This document shows, one piece after another, positions 15,232 through 22,916 of a stretch of DNA of 64,000 bases; positions within the stretch are counted from its first letter, which is position 1, and each line of letters begins with the position of its first letter. Source of the DNA: Oscillospiraceae bacterium (lineage in GTDB: Bacteria > Bacillota > Clostridia > Oscillospirales > Oscillospiraceae); contig AP025582.1 of NCBI GenBank assembly GCA_022846075.1, positions 806,001 through 870,000 of the forward strand. Reading direction: 5' to 3'. Made by a program: the position numbers and the translations under genes. A model generated the notes under the pieces. That model was given only the letters and a program-made list of their open reading frames with translations, was not told the DNA's origin and made no database searches.

Positions 15232-17046
15232 ATGGACAAGCAGGGCGCGCTCAAACAATATTTCGGCCACGAGGGGTTTCGCCCCGGCCAGGGGGAGCTG
15301 GTGGAGGGCATCCTCCAGGGCCGGGACGTGCTGGGGGTCATGCCTACCGGCGGGGGGAAGTCGGTGTGTTATCAGCTTCCCGCCCTCCTCCTGCCGGGGG
15401 TCACGCTGGTGGTGTCCCCCCTCATCTCCCTCATGAAGGACCAGGTCATGGCCCTTACTGAGGCGGGGGTGAAGGCCGCCTTCGTCAACAGCTCCCTCAC
15501 CGGCGAGCAGATGCGCGCGGTGTACCGCCGGGCCTGGGCGGGGGAGTTCAAGCTCATCTACGTGGCCCCCGAGCGGCTGGCGGCCGAGGGCTTTCTCAAC
15601 ATGGCCCGGTCTTTGGACATCTCCCTGGTGGCGGTGGACGAGGCCCACTGCGTGTCCCAGTGGGGCCAGGACTTCCGGCCCAGCTACCTGAAGATCCCGG
15701 AGTTTTTGGAACAGCTCCCCCGGCGGCCCCGGCTGGCCGCCTTCACCGCCACCGCCACCGGCCAGGTGCGGGAGGACATCGTGCGCCTGCTGGGCCTTCA
15801 GGACCCCCTGACCCTGGTCACCGGCTACGACCGGCCCAACCTCTACTTTGAGGTATACCGCCCCCGCAGTAAGTCCGCCGCCCTCCGGGACCTCCTCTCC
15901 CAGCGGGTGGGAAAGAGCGGCATCGTCTACTGCGCCACCCGCTCCGCCGTGGAGAAGGTCTGCGACGAGCTGCGGGACCAGGGCCTTCCCGCCACCCGAT
16001 ACCACGCGGGGCTGGAGGAGGAAGAGCGGCGGCGGAACCAGGACGACTTCCGCTTCGACCGCTGTCCCATCATGGTGGCCACCAACGCCTTCGGCATGGG
16101 CATCGACAAGTCCAACGTCAGTTTCGTCATCCACTACAACATGCCCAAGAGCCTGGAGGCATACTACCAGGAGGCGGGCCGGGCGGGCCGGGACGGGGAG
16201 CGGGCGGAGTGCATCCTGCTCTATTCGGCCAAGGACATCGAGACGGCCAAATTTCTCATAGAGAATGGCCATACCAACGAGGAACTCTCCGAGGCCGAGC
16301 AGGAGGAGGCCCTGCGCCGGGACTACCGGCGGCTGGACGCCATGATCGGCTACTGCAAAACCACGGGCTGCCTACGGGGCTGTATCCTGGACTATTTCGG
16401 CCAGGAGCACGCCGAGCGCTGCGGCGACTGCGGCAACTGCCGGGCCGACTACGTGGTGACGGACATCACCCGGCAGGCCCAGATGGTCCTCTCCTGCGTG
16501 GTCCGGGTCAATGACCGGCTGGGCTATTCGGTGGGGGCGGGCCTTATCACCCAGGTCCTCAAGGGCGGGCGGGCCAAGCGGGTGCTGGAGCTGGGGCTGG
16601 ACGGCCTGTCCACTTATGGCCTGATGAGGGAACTCTCCACCGCCCAGATCGGGGGATACATCGACTTTTTGAAGGACAAGGGGTATCTGGAAAAGGACCC
16701 GGACCACGGCGCCCTCCGCCTGACCCAGGCCTCCGGGGACATCCTTTTCCGGGGCAAGAGCCTGGAGATGCCCGCCCGGAGCGCACCGGCGGAGGAGGCC
16801 CGGCAGGCGGAGAGCGGCCTGCTCCAGAGTTTGAAGGATCTGCGCTACCGCCTGGCCCAGAAGGAGGGGGTGCCGCCCTTTATGATCTTCTCCAACGCCA
16901 CCCTCACCGATATGGCCCTAAAGCGGCCCCGCAGTCTGGCGGATTTCCTCCGGGTCTCCGGCGTGGGCGAGGTGAAGGCCCGGAAATATGGAACGGCCTT
17001 TCTGCTGGCCATCGAGGACGCGGCGGAAAGTGTGTCGGAGGAATAG
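15232..17046 (+). CDS. recQ: ATP-dependent DNA helicase RecQ
   Basis: A 604-residue superfamily 2 helicase. Walker A TGGGKS ends at residue 44, and the DEAH box sits in VDEAHCVSQWG (about residue 136). The second RecA domain ends with the QEAGRAGRDG arginine-finger motif. A RecQ-C-terminal zinc site follows (cysteines in GCLRGC and CGDCGNC, about residues 380-404), then a winged helix and a C-terminal HRDC domain (about 525-600). Length and order match bacterial RecQ. It unwinds 3'-5' in recombination and fork repair. It has its own promoter and a terminator just after the stop. Confidence 0.97.
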   Translation: MDKQGALKQYFGHEGFRPGQGELVEGILQGRDVLGVMPTGGGKSVCYQLPALLLPGVTLVVSPLISLMKDQVMALTEAGVKAAFVNSSLTGEQMRAVYRRAWAGEFKLIYVAPERLAAEGFLNMARSLDISLVAVDEAHCVSQWGQDFRPSYLKIPEFLEQLPRRPRLAAFTATATGQVREDIVRLLGLQDPLTLVTGYDRPNLYFEVYRPRSKSAALRDLLSQRVGKSGIVYCATRSAVEKVCDELRDQGLPATRYHAGLEEEERRRNQDDFRFDRCPIMVATNAFGMGIDKSNVSFVIHYNMPKSLEAYYQEAGRAGRDGERAECILLYSAKDIETAKFLIENGHTNEELSEAEQEEALRRDYRRLDAMIGYCKTTGCLRGCILDYFGQEHAERCGDCGNCRADYVVTDITRQAQMVLSCVVRVNDRLGYSVGAGLITQVLKGGRAKRVLELGLDGLSTYGLMRELSTAQIGGYIDFLKDKGYLEKDPDHGALRLTQASGDILFRGKSLEMPARSAPAEEARQAESGLLQSLKDLRYRLAQKEGVPPFMIFSNATLTDMALKRPRSLADFLRVSGVGEVKARKYGTAFLLAIEDAAESVSEE

Positions 17047-17050
17047 ACTG

Positions 17051-17091
17051 AGGGCTTTCCGCGCCAAAGGGCGGAGAGCCCTCTCTTTTTT
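17051..17091 (+). terminator. Rho-independent terminator after recQ
   Basis: AGGGCT and AGCCCT frame an inner GC-rich stem, followed by CTCTTTTTT. A classic intrinsic terminator five bases after the recQ stop. Confidence 0.85.
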
Positions 17092-17207
17092 GGAATGAGG
17101 TTGTCCGTATGTTCCTGGTGGGATTGCCCGGAATGGAGCTATGCTGGACAGGGCCACCATATATAACAAAAAATATTTAGGGAAAATAAAAAATAATGTG
17201 AATTTGC

Positions 17208-17234
17208 TTGACATCCTTTTTCCCCGCATATAAA
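17208..17234 (+). promoter_or_regulatory. Promoter of the YczE-like gene
   Basis: TTGACA (17208-17213) and TATAAA (17229-17234) with a rather short 15-base spacer in an unusually AT-rich stretch. Confidence 0.45.
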
Positions 17235-17275
17235 CTGGACTTATGAACTTGAGCGATCCGGGGAGGAGGATGGGA

Positions 17276-17914
17276 ATGGAACAGGAACGTGGTCGTTTGC
17301 TGGGCCGTTACCTCATGTTTTTGGCGGGGGCCATGGTTGCGGCGGTGGGGATCGCCTTTATCACCCGGGCCGGACTGGGGACCTCGCCCATTTCCAGCAT
17401 CCCGCTGGTCCTCAGCCTGATCACCCCTCCCACCATGGGGGTGTACACCTTCCTCTTCAATATGGCCTTCCTGGCGGGGGAGGCCCTGCTGCGGCGGAAG
17501 TTCACCTGGCTTCAGGCCCTCCAGATCCCCGCCACCCTCTTTTTCAGCGCGTGCATCGACAGGGCCCTGGCCCTGATCCCCACCCGGTACGGCGGGCCCT
17601 ATCTGCCCTCTGTGGTCTATCTGGTCATCGGCTGTACGGTGATGGCCTTGGGCATCACCCTGGAGGTGAAGGCCGACGTCATCATGCTCCCGGCGGAGGC
17701 CTTTGTCCGGGCCCTGTCCCAGACGACGGGGCGGGAGTTCGGCCATGTGAAGGTGGCGGTGGACAGCGCCATCTCCGTGGCCGCCGCCCTGGTGGCCCTG
17801 GCGGCCTTCCACCGGCTCAACGGCGTCCGGGAGGGGACCATCTTCTCCGCCCTGGTGGTGGGGCGGCTGGTCAGCGTGTTCACCCGGCTGCTCTTTCGAA
17901 AAAAGGAAACATGA
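17276..17914 (+). CDS. YczE/YyaS/YitT-family integral membrane protein
   Basis: A 212-residue protein with five or six hydrophobic helices. The early motif RAGLGTSPISSIP is typical of the YczE/YyaS membrane family, whose function is not established. I chose ATG 17276 because GGAGGAGG ends six bases upstream; in-frame ATGs at 17243 and 17270 are too far from or too close to it. It is monocistronic, between its own promoter and a bidirectional terminator. Confidence 0.8.
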   Translation: MEQERGRLLGRYLMFLAGAMVAAVGIAFITRAGLGTSPISSIPLVLSLITPPTMGVYTFLFNMAFLAGEALLRRKFTWLQALQIPATLFFSACIDRALALIPTRYGGPYLPSVVYLVIGCTVMALGITLEVKADVIMLPAEAFVRALSQTTGREFGHVKVAVDSAISVAAALVALAAFHRLNGVREGTIFSALVVGRLVSVFTRLLFRKKET

Positions 17915-17952
17915 AAAAAGCTCCCGCGCCTGAAAGGCGCGGGAGCTTTTTT
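17914..17952. terminator. Bidirectional terminator between convergent genes
   Basis: GCTCCCGCGCC pairs with GGCGCGGGAGC around TGAAA. An A-run precedes and a T-run follows, so it works on both strands for the rightward membrane protein gene and the leftward nuclease gene. Confidence 0.92.
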
Positions 17953-17961
17953 GCTGGGCGG

Positions 17962-18828
17962 TCACGGGTTGCACTGACCGCAGGGGGAATACCCCTGGTC
18001 GATGAGGTCCTGCCGAAAGCCGGTATAGCTGCTCTTGTTGGCCTCGCTCATGGAGGCCACGCCGCCGCAGTCCGGAAGGTGGAACTTCCGGCTTTTGGTA
18101 TTGAGGATGTATGTGGTCTGGGCTGGGGTTTCCTCCGCCGGGGGCTCCTGGGGGGCCTCCCCGGCCAGCCAGCTGTCCCCGGTGGCGTAGTCGATCTCCA
18201 CCCCGGGCTGGACGTTGTAGGCGTAGACGTTGAAGCAGACCCCCCGGCCGCCGTCCTCCACGGACCAGGCCTCCATCTGGACGCCCCGGGCCACCTGCTC
18301 GGTACCCTGGAAGATGGGGGTCACCCGGTAGAGCACGTGGTTGCCCGTCTCCTGGACGTAGTCCGCCACCTGGTTTTCAAAGGGGAGCATCCCCGTCACG
18401 TTGAGGTAGCGGGTGCCGGTGATGAGGTTTTCCTCGTTGGCGTTCTCCGCCGTCAGCTGGTAGCCGATGAGGTGGCAGCGGTTGTAGAGGTATTTGCCGT
18501 CCACGCAGTCGTATTTCACCGTCTGCCAGCCCGTGGGCTTGATCATGCCGATGGCTCCCCGCTCCTCGGTGGGCATGGTCTCCAGCCCCACGTTGGCGTA
18601 GGCCGGGCCGCACCGGTTCAGATAGTCCAGGGGGCTGTACGCCTCGAAGGAGTTGGTGGTCTTGTCCTCCTCGGGGAAGTCGGGAAGGTTGTCGTTGAGG
18701 ATCACATAGGGCTCCGTGTCGAAGGCCGGTACCTCCTCCAGGGAAAAGGAGCGGGCGGGGGCGCTCTCGCAGCCGGTGAGGAGCAGACAGAAGAGAAGCA
18801 GGGCGGCCAAAACGGGGGGCTTTTTCAT
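17962..18828 (-). CDS. Secreted DNA/RNA non-specific endonuclease lipoprotein
   Basis: A 288-residue protein with lipobox LLTGC (Cys20), so it is membrane-anchored outside the cell. The central domain is a NucA/EndA-type beta-beta-alpha-metal nuclease: the motif NRCHLIGYQL (residues 116-125) carries the catalytic His119 and stands where most relatives have DRGH or DRCH. After a Pro/Glu-rich linker comes a C-terminal module with HLPDC and PCGQC cysteines, probably a small metal or disulfide domain often attached to such nucleases. Likely roles are nutrient scavenging from DNA or processing of incoming DNA. It lies downstream of the CcdA-thioredoxin gene but is separated from it by a terminator. 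Confidence 0.88.
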   Translation of the reverse strand: MKKPPVLAALLLFCLLLTGCESAPARSFSLEEVPAFDTEPYVILNDNLPDFPEEDKTTNSFEAYSPLDYLNRCGPAYANVGLETMPTEERGAIGMIKPTGWQTVKYDCVDGKYLYNRCHLIGYQLTAENANEENLITGTRYLNVTGMLPFENQVADYVQETGNHVLYRVTPIFQGTEQVARGVQMEAWSVEDGGRGVCFNVYAYNVQPGVEIDYATGDSWLAGEAPQEPPAEETPAQTTYILNTKSRKFHLPDCGGVASMSEANKSSYTGFRQDLIDQGYSPCGQCNP

Positions 18829-18848
18829 AGGGTGAAACTCCTTGCGTC

Positions 18849-18885
18849 AAAAGAGATGGCAGAGCCGGTCCGGCTCTGCCATCTC
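18849..18885 (-). terminator. Terminator after the CcdA-thioredoxin gene
   Basis: On the minus strand GAGATGGCAGAGCC pairs with GGCTCTGCCATCTC around GGACC, followed by TTTT. It lies in the 91-bp gap between the fusion gene and the nuclease gene. Confidence 0.8.
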
Positions 18886-18919
18886 ATTATATCAGATTTT
18901 TCCCAGGAGGGGAATCCGT

Positions 18920-20347
18920 TCAGGCCCGCTGGCCGGACATGGTCTGCTGGACGATGTTCTCCATCATGTCGGCGGTGAGGGAGGACATGACATAGCCAAA
19001 GACGTTGCCCTCCGTGTCGATCATGAAGGTGGTGGGGAAGGCCTGGATCCCGTAGCTGTAGAACACGTCGCCCGTCAGGTCCATCACCACCGGGAAGGTA
19101 TAGCCGTTGTCGGAGAGGAACTGCTCCACCTCCTCCTGGGACTTGTCCTGGTTGCGGGGGTACTCGTCGGTCTTGGGGTTGGCCACCCCCAGCACCACAA
19201 GGTCCCCCTCGTTGTTCCCGTAGCGCTCATAGAGGGCCTGGATCTCGGGCATCTCCCGCTGGCAGGGGCCGCACCAGGTGGCCCAGAAGTTGAGAAAGAC
19301 CGTCTTGCCCTTATAGTCGGAGAGGGTGTGGGTGTTGCCGTTTTGGTCCACCAGGGTAAAGTCGGGGGCGGGAATGTCGGGCGGCTCGCTCTCTCCGGGA
19401 CTCTCGGAGGGGGTCTCCTCCGGGCTCTGGGTGGGGGCGGCGCTCTCGGCGCCCGCCGGGACCTGGGCGGGGCTTGCCTCGGGGGAAGCCGCCGCCTCGG
19501 GAGACTGGGCGGGGGCCGGGTCGGAGCTGGGGGAAACGCTCTCCTCCGGCGCCGCCGAGGGAGCGGGGGAGCTGGGGGCGGCGCTCTGGGTCACCTTGGG
19601 CTGGGGGACCCCGCCACCGGTGGTGGAGAGGTAGCTGGTGATGCCGTTCATGAAGCCGGTGAGGGTCATGACGCCCATGAGGATCAGCAGGGCGGCACCC
19701 ACCTTGACGGTGTAGCGCACCACCTTTTGGTGCCGCTTGAAGAAGCCCAGCACCGCGCCGGTGAAGAGCCCCACCGCCAGGAAGGGGATGACGAAGCCCA
19801 GGGTGTACACCCCGATGAGGAGGAACCCGGCCCCGGCGCTTCCGGCGGAAGAGGCCATCAGCAGGACGCTGCCCAGGGTGGGCCCCACGCAGGGGGTCCA
19901 GGCGAAGGAAAAGGTGAAGCCCAGCACCAGGGCGGTCACCGGGTTCATGGCCCACTTGTCCAGCCGGAAGGGGAGCCGGTGCTCCCGCTCAATGGCGGCG
20001 GACTGGCCGAACAGGCCGAACTGGTACAGGCCGAAGAGGACCATGATGATGCCCGCCACAGTGGTGAACAGCCGCTGGTTGGAGCTGAAGAACCGCCCCA
20101 GGGTGGTGAAGCCGAAGCCCAGCAGGAAGAAGGTGAAGCTGACGCCGATGACGAAAAAGAGGGTGTTCAGCATCACCCTGCCCCTGGGGTATTGGATGTT
20201 CCCGTCCTTGTCCACCGTCTTAGCGCCCCCCGCCAGATAGCTGACGTAGAGGGGGACCAGAGGGAGGACACAGGGGGAGAAGAAGCTCAAAAGCCCCTGG
20301 AGAAAGACGGTAAAGACAGGTACGCTGGTCTCAAGTGTAAAGCCCAT
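18920..20347 (-). CDS. CcdA-type membrane reductant carrier fused to TlpA-like thioredoxin
   Basis: A 475-residue fusion. Residues about 1-235 form a CcdA/DsbD-type domain of six helices, starting with the FSPCVLPLVPLY cysteine motif. A linker of about 80 residues rich in Pro, Ser, Ala and Glu follows. The C-terminal part (about 310-475) is a TlpA/ResA-like thioredoxin domain with WCGPC near residue 357. Electrons from cytoplasmic thioredoxin would pass through CcdA to the outside thioredoxin to reduce extracytoplasmic disulfides. There are no cytochrome c maturation genes nearby, so reductive repair or redox defence is more likely than haem ligation. It forms an operon with the Rrf2 gene, 3 bp apart. 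Confidence 0.92.
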   Translation of the reverse strand: MGFTLETSVPVFTVFLQGLLSFFSPCVLPLVPLYVSYLAGGAKTVDKDGNIQYPRGRVMLNTLFFVIGVSFTFFLLGFGFTTLGRFFSSNQRLFTTVAGIIMVLFGLYQFGLFGQSAAIEREHRLPFRLDKWAMNPVTALVLGFTFSFAWTPCVGPTLGSVLLMASSAGSAGAGFLLIGVYTLGFVIPFLAVGLFTGAVLGFFKRHQKVVRYTVKVGAALLILMGVMTLTGFMNGITSYLSTTGGGVPQPKVTQSAAPSSPAPSAAPEESVSPSSDPAPAQSPEAAASPEASPAQVPAGAESAAPTQSPEETPSESPGESEPPDIPAPDFTLVDQNGNTHTLSDYKGKTVFLNFWATWCGPCQREMPEIQALYERYGNNEGDLVVLGVANPKTDEYPRNQDKSQEEVEQFLSDNGYTFPVVMDLTGDVFYSYGIQAFPTTFMIDTEGNVFGYVMSSLTADMMENIVQQTMSGQRA

Positions 20348-20350
20348 GTT

Positions 20351-20782
20351 TTAACTCCTTTCGGGAACATCCCGGTAAAAAATCCTGCGCTCCAGATCGG
20401 CTATAGTGATCTGGGCCAGTCTTTGGCGGCAGCGCTGGTCCAGATCGTCGTACAGCTCGTCCATCAGCCCGGCCATGCCGGTGGCCACCATGCAGTCCAT
20501 GTCCTGGCCGCCGCTGCGCCAGGCGGCCTCCACGAAGCGGATGCCCAGGGCGTCCGCCACCTGCTCCAGGGTCAGGGTCCCGGCGTCGCCCGCGAAGCGG
20601 TAGCCCCCCTCGCTGCCCTCCCGGGTCTCCACCATCCCCGCCTTTTTCAGGGGGGAGAGGACCTTGCGCACCCTGGCGGGGTTGGTGCAGATGTTTTCGG
20701 CCAGCGCCTCGCTGGACAGCAGTTCGGCCTTGTGGTGCAGGTAGATCAAGGCGTGGACCGCCACACAGAAAGAACTGTCCAT
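20351..20782 (-). CDS. Rrf2-family transcriptional regulator
   Basis: A 143-residue Rrf2-type winged-helix regulator beginning MDSSFCVAVHALIYLH. The DNA-binding part occupies about residues 1-80. Cysteines at about positions 6, 32 and 98 are possible redox or Fe-S ligands, but the spaced three-cysteine set of IscR is not clear, so it may be a NsrR/CymR-like variant. It is the first gene of an operon with the CcdA-thioredoxin fusion. A dyad in its promoter suggests autoregulation in response to thiol or oxidative stress. Confidence 0.85.
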   Translation of the reverse strand: MDSSFCVAVHALIYLHHKAELLSSEALAENICTNPARVRKVLSPLKKAGMVETREGSEGGYRFAGDAGTLTLEQVADALGIRFVEAAWRSGGQDMDCMVATGMAGLMDELYDDLDQRCRQRLAQITIADLERRIFYRDVPERS

Positions 20783-20795
20783 TTGCCGCCCTCCT

Positions 20796-20847
20796 ATCTG
20801 TATTTTAATTAGTTACAGATTACACTGTAACTATACTTGATACAGAT
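20796..20847 (-). promoter_or_regulatory. Dyad operator upstream of the Rrf2 gene
   Basis: TAGTTACAG (20810-20818) and CTGTAACTA (20825-20833) form a 9-6-9 inverted repeat, flanked by outer half-sites ATCTGTA (20796) and TACAGAT (20841). The nested symmetry upstream of an Rrf2 gene is a likely autoregulatory site. Confidence 0.6.
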
Positions 20848-20913
20848 GTGGATGTCAAGGCTTTTTTGCAAAAAGGCGGCCCGGAATATCCGGGCCGCCT
20901 TTGGGGGTTTTGC

Positions 20914-22305
20914 TCAGGGCTGGGTACCGCTGGCGCCCAGCCGGACCACGGTGAGGGTCAGGTCTTGGGCGGTAAAGCCAGTGTCGCTGGTGGTGACGGA
21001 GACGTTGGCGGGGACGGCGGCCACCTCGAAGGGGACGTGGATGGTGATCTCGGAGGCCTCGCCGGTGGCGGTGAACGTGTGGCGGGCGATGCCGCCCACC
21101 ACGTTGACGCCGTTCAGGGTCAGGTTAACCAGCAGGGTGGCGGGGATGGCGGTGCCCGTGTCGGCGCTGAAGGTGCCGGTGAAGGCGGCCTGATAGATGC
21201 CCGGCTGGCTGATCACCACGTCGGAGCTTCCGGCGGCGTGGCTGATGGTGGTACCGGAGACCAGGGGGTTGTCATTGAAAATGAGGGACCCGCCCGCCAG
21301 GGTGGGCTGGGCTGCGCCGTCCACGGTGGCCAGGACCTCGGGAGTCCCGCCGCCGCCGTCCGCCCCTCTGGGGATGACGAAATCGAATATGGCGGCGTTC
21401 TCATCCCCGGCGTTGGTGACCTCGGCTGGAGTGCCGGGATCGCCGGTGGTGACGGTGCCGATCTGGATGGTGGCGGCCGCCCCGGTGGGGCCGGTCTCGC
21501 CGGTGGCTCCGACAGGTCCCTCGGGTCCTTCGGGCCCCTCAAGACCCTGGGGCCCCTCGGGGCCGGGATCGCCCTGGGGCCCGGTCTCACCAGTGGCGCC
21601 CGTGGCTCCGTCGGCGCCCGTGACCCCCACCGCTCCGGTTGGACCGGTGGCCCCTGTTGCGCCTGCCGCCCCAATTGGGCCGGTGGCGCCCGTGGCTCCG
21701 GTCGCCCCGTCGGCGCCCGTAGCCCCGGTGGCCCCGGCCGCTCCTGTGGCTCCCGTCGCGCCGGTGGCTCCGGCCGGGCCGGTGGCACCAGTGGCCCCAG
21801 TGGCTCCGGCGGCTCCGGCCGGGCCGGTCACCCCTCTCGGGATGATGAAATCGAGCACGTGGTCGGGGCCGCCGGTGACGTCTACCACCTCGGCGGGAGT
21901 GCCGGGGTTGCCGGTGGCGGTGGACCGGATGGTGATGGTCTCGGCGGCCCCGGTGGCTCCTGTTGCCCCGGTGGCTCCGGTAGAACCTGTGGCCCCGCGG
22001 GGGCCGGCGGCGCCTGTTGCCCCAACGGCCCCGGTGGCTCCGGTGGCGCCTCTGGCGCCCGCCGCTCCGGTGGCTCCCGTGGCTCCCGTGGCGCCTGTGG
22101 CCCCGGAAGGCCCTGTGGGGCCGCCGGCTGGGCCGGTGGCACCCGTGGCTCCCGTGGCGCCTGTCGCGCCGGGACGGCCCGGCCGTCCCATGGGGCCGAC
22201 GGGGCCAGGAATCCCCTGGGGGCCGGTAGGGCCGGGGATACAGCAGGGCGAGGGACAGCAGGGGGCCGGCTCGCAACAGCTGATTTTGGGTTTGTATACG
22301 TTCAT
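20914..22305 (-). CDS. Collagen-like triple-helix repeat protein with BclA-like C-terminal domain
   Basis: A 463-residue protein. The short N-terminus is cysteine-rich ([13 protein letters not shown]), then come long Gly-X-Y tracts dominated by GAT and GPT triplets. Two similar 35-40-residue non-collagen modules (containing [10 protein letters not shown] or [10 protein letters not shown] and ending in DFxIPRG) interrupt the tracts. The last 130 residues form a beta-rich domain like the trimerising head of BclA-type exosporium proteins. I chose ATG 22305 because the ribosome site GGAG lies too close to the ATG at 22314. There is no signal peptide, which fits assembly on the spore from the mother cell. 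It is probably a filament of the spore surface; function is inferred from architecture. Confidence 0.85.
   Translation of the reverse strand: MNVYKPKISCCEPAPCCPSPCCIPGPTGPQGIPGPVGPMGRPGRPGATGATGATGATGPAGGPTGPSGATGATGATGATGAAGARGATGATGAVGATGAAGPRGATGSTGATGATGATGAAETITIRSTATGNPGTPAEVVDVTGGPDHVLDFIIPRGVTGPAGAAGATGATGATGPAGATGATGATGAAGATGATGADGATGATGATGPIGAAGATGATGPTGAVGVTGADGATGATGETGPQGDPGPEGPQGLEGPEGPEGPVGATGETGPTGAAATIQIGTVTTGDPGTPAEVTNAGDENAAIFDFVIPRGADGGGGTPEVLATVDGAAQPTLAGGSLIFNDNPLVSGTTISHAAGSSDVVISQPGIYQAAFTGTFSADTGTAIPATLLVNLTLNGVNVVGGIARHTFTATGEASEITIHVPFEVAAVPANVSVTTSDTGFTAQDLTLTVVRLGASGTQP
21480..22240 (-). repeat. Gly-X-Y coding repeat tract
   Basis: Nine-base-periodic GC-rich DNA encoding GAT, GPT and GPE triplets of the collagen-like protein, interrupted around 21820-21940 by one non-collagen module. 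Such tracts vary in length between strains. Confidence 0.9.
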
Positions 22306-22362
22306 AGATCGCATCGCTCCTTTACGCTCTGCACAGATGGGAAGCGGGAAAGACTCCCTGTA

Positions 22363-22390
22363 CAGTGTATGCGCCTGGGCACCGGCCCGT
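22363..22390 (-). promoter_or_regulatory. Sigma-K/sigma-E-like promoter of the collagen-like gene
   Basis: On the minus strand AC (22390-22389), 17 bases, then CATACACTG (22371-22363). This fits the sigma-K pattern AC-N16/17-CATANNNTA with one mismatch; CATACACT also matches the sigma-E -10 box. It implies mother-cell expression during sporulation. Confidence 0.5.
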
Positions 22391-22473
22391 TTCAGAGCGG
22401 GGTTTGTCCCGGGGCGGCGGGAAACGTGTTACTGTCGTAAAAAAGATGTGGCCGCTTTGTAACCAATTTGAGG

Positions 22474-22523
22474 TTGACAACTGTGTACCTTCCTGCTATG
22501 GTATAGGTAGACGAATGTGTACC
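22474..22523 (+). promoter_or_regulatory. Promoter of the blaI-like gene with repeated TGTGTACC
   Basis: TTGACA (22474-22479), 17 bases, TATGGT (22497-22502). TGTGTACC occurs at 22482-22489 in the spacer and again at 22516-22523 after the start. Such repeats flanking the -10 box could be BlaI-type binding sites. Confidence 0.6.
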
Positions 22524-22538
22524 GGAAGGAGCGATGGT

Positions 22539-22916
22539 ATGAAGATCAATCTGTCCGACGGGGAGTGGAAGCTGATGAACCGGCTGTGGGAGCACTCCCC
22601 CATGACCATTACGGAGCTGACGGGGGCGCTGCGGGAGGAGACGGGCTGGAGCAAGCACACCGTCATCACCATGCTCTCCCGCCTGGAGGCCAAGGGGGCG
22701 GTCTATTATGAGGAGGGGCCCCGGGCCAAGCGCTACTTTGCCGTCCTGGCCAGGGAGGATGCCGCCCGGACCGAGACGGAGAATTTCCTGGATAAGGTCT
22801 ACGGCGGCAGCCTGGGCGTGATGATGAGCGCCATGGTGGGCAGCCGGGCGCTGACGGAGGAGGATATTGCCGAGCTGGCCGCAATTTTGGAGCGGGCGAA
22901 GGAGGAGACGTCATGA
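22539..22916 (+). CDS. BlaI/MecI-family transcriptional repressor
   Basis: A 125-residue penicillinase-repressor-family protein beginning MKINLSDGEWKLMNRLWEH, with a winged helix (about residues 5-75) and a dimerising helical tail. ATG 22539 follows GGAAGGAGCG; the longer upstream frame has no ribosome site. The stop overlaps the start of the BlaR1-like gene (ATGA), so the two are coupled. By analogy the M56 partner, on sensing a ligand, causes this repressor to be cleaved and released. No beta-lactamase gene is nearby. Confidence 0.92.
   Translation: MKINLSDGEWKLMNRLWEHSPMTITELTGALREETGWSKHTVITMLSRLEAKGAVYYEEGPRAKRYFAVLAREDAARTETENFLDKVYGGSLGVMMSAMVGSRALTEEDIAELAAILERAKEETS

Noticed and set aside
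18842-20812. A 656-residue rightward frame opposite the CcdA-thioredoxin and Rrf2 genes
   Set aside because: Low-complexity Gly/Glu/Asp sequence without a ribosome site; the minus-strand frames have clear domains and signals.
21480-22240. Possible CRISPR-like or tandem repeat array
   Set aside because: The period is nine bases in frame and encodes Gly-X-Y triplets; there are no unique spacers of constant length.
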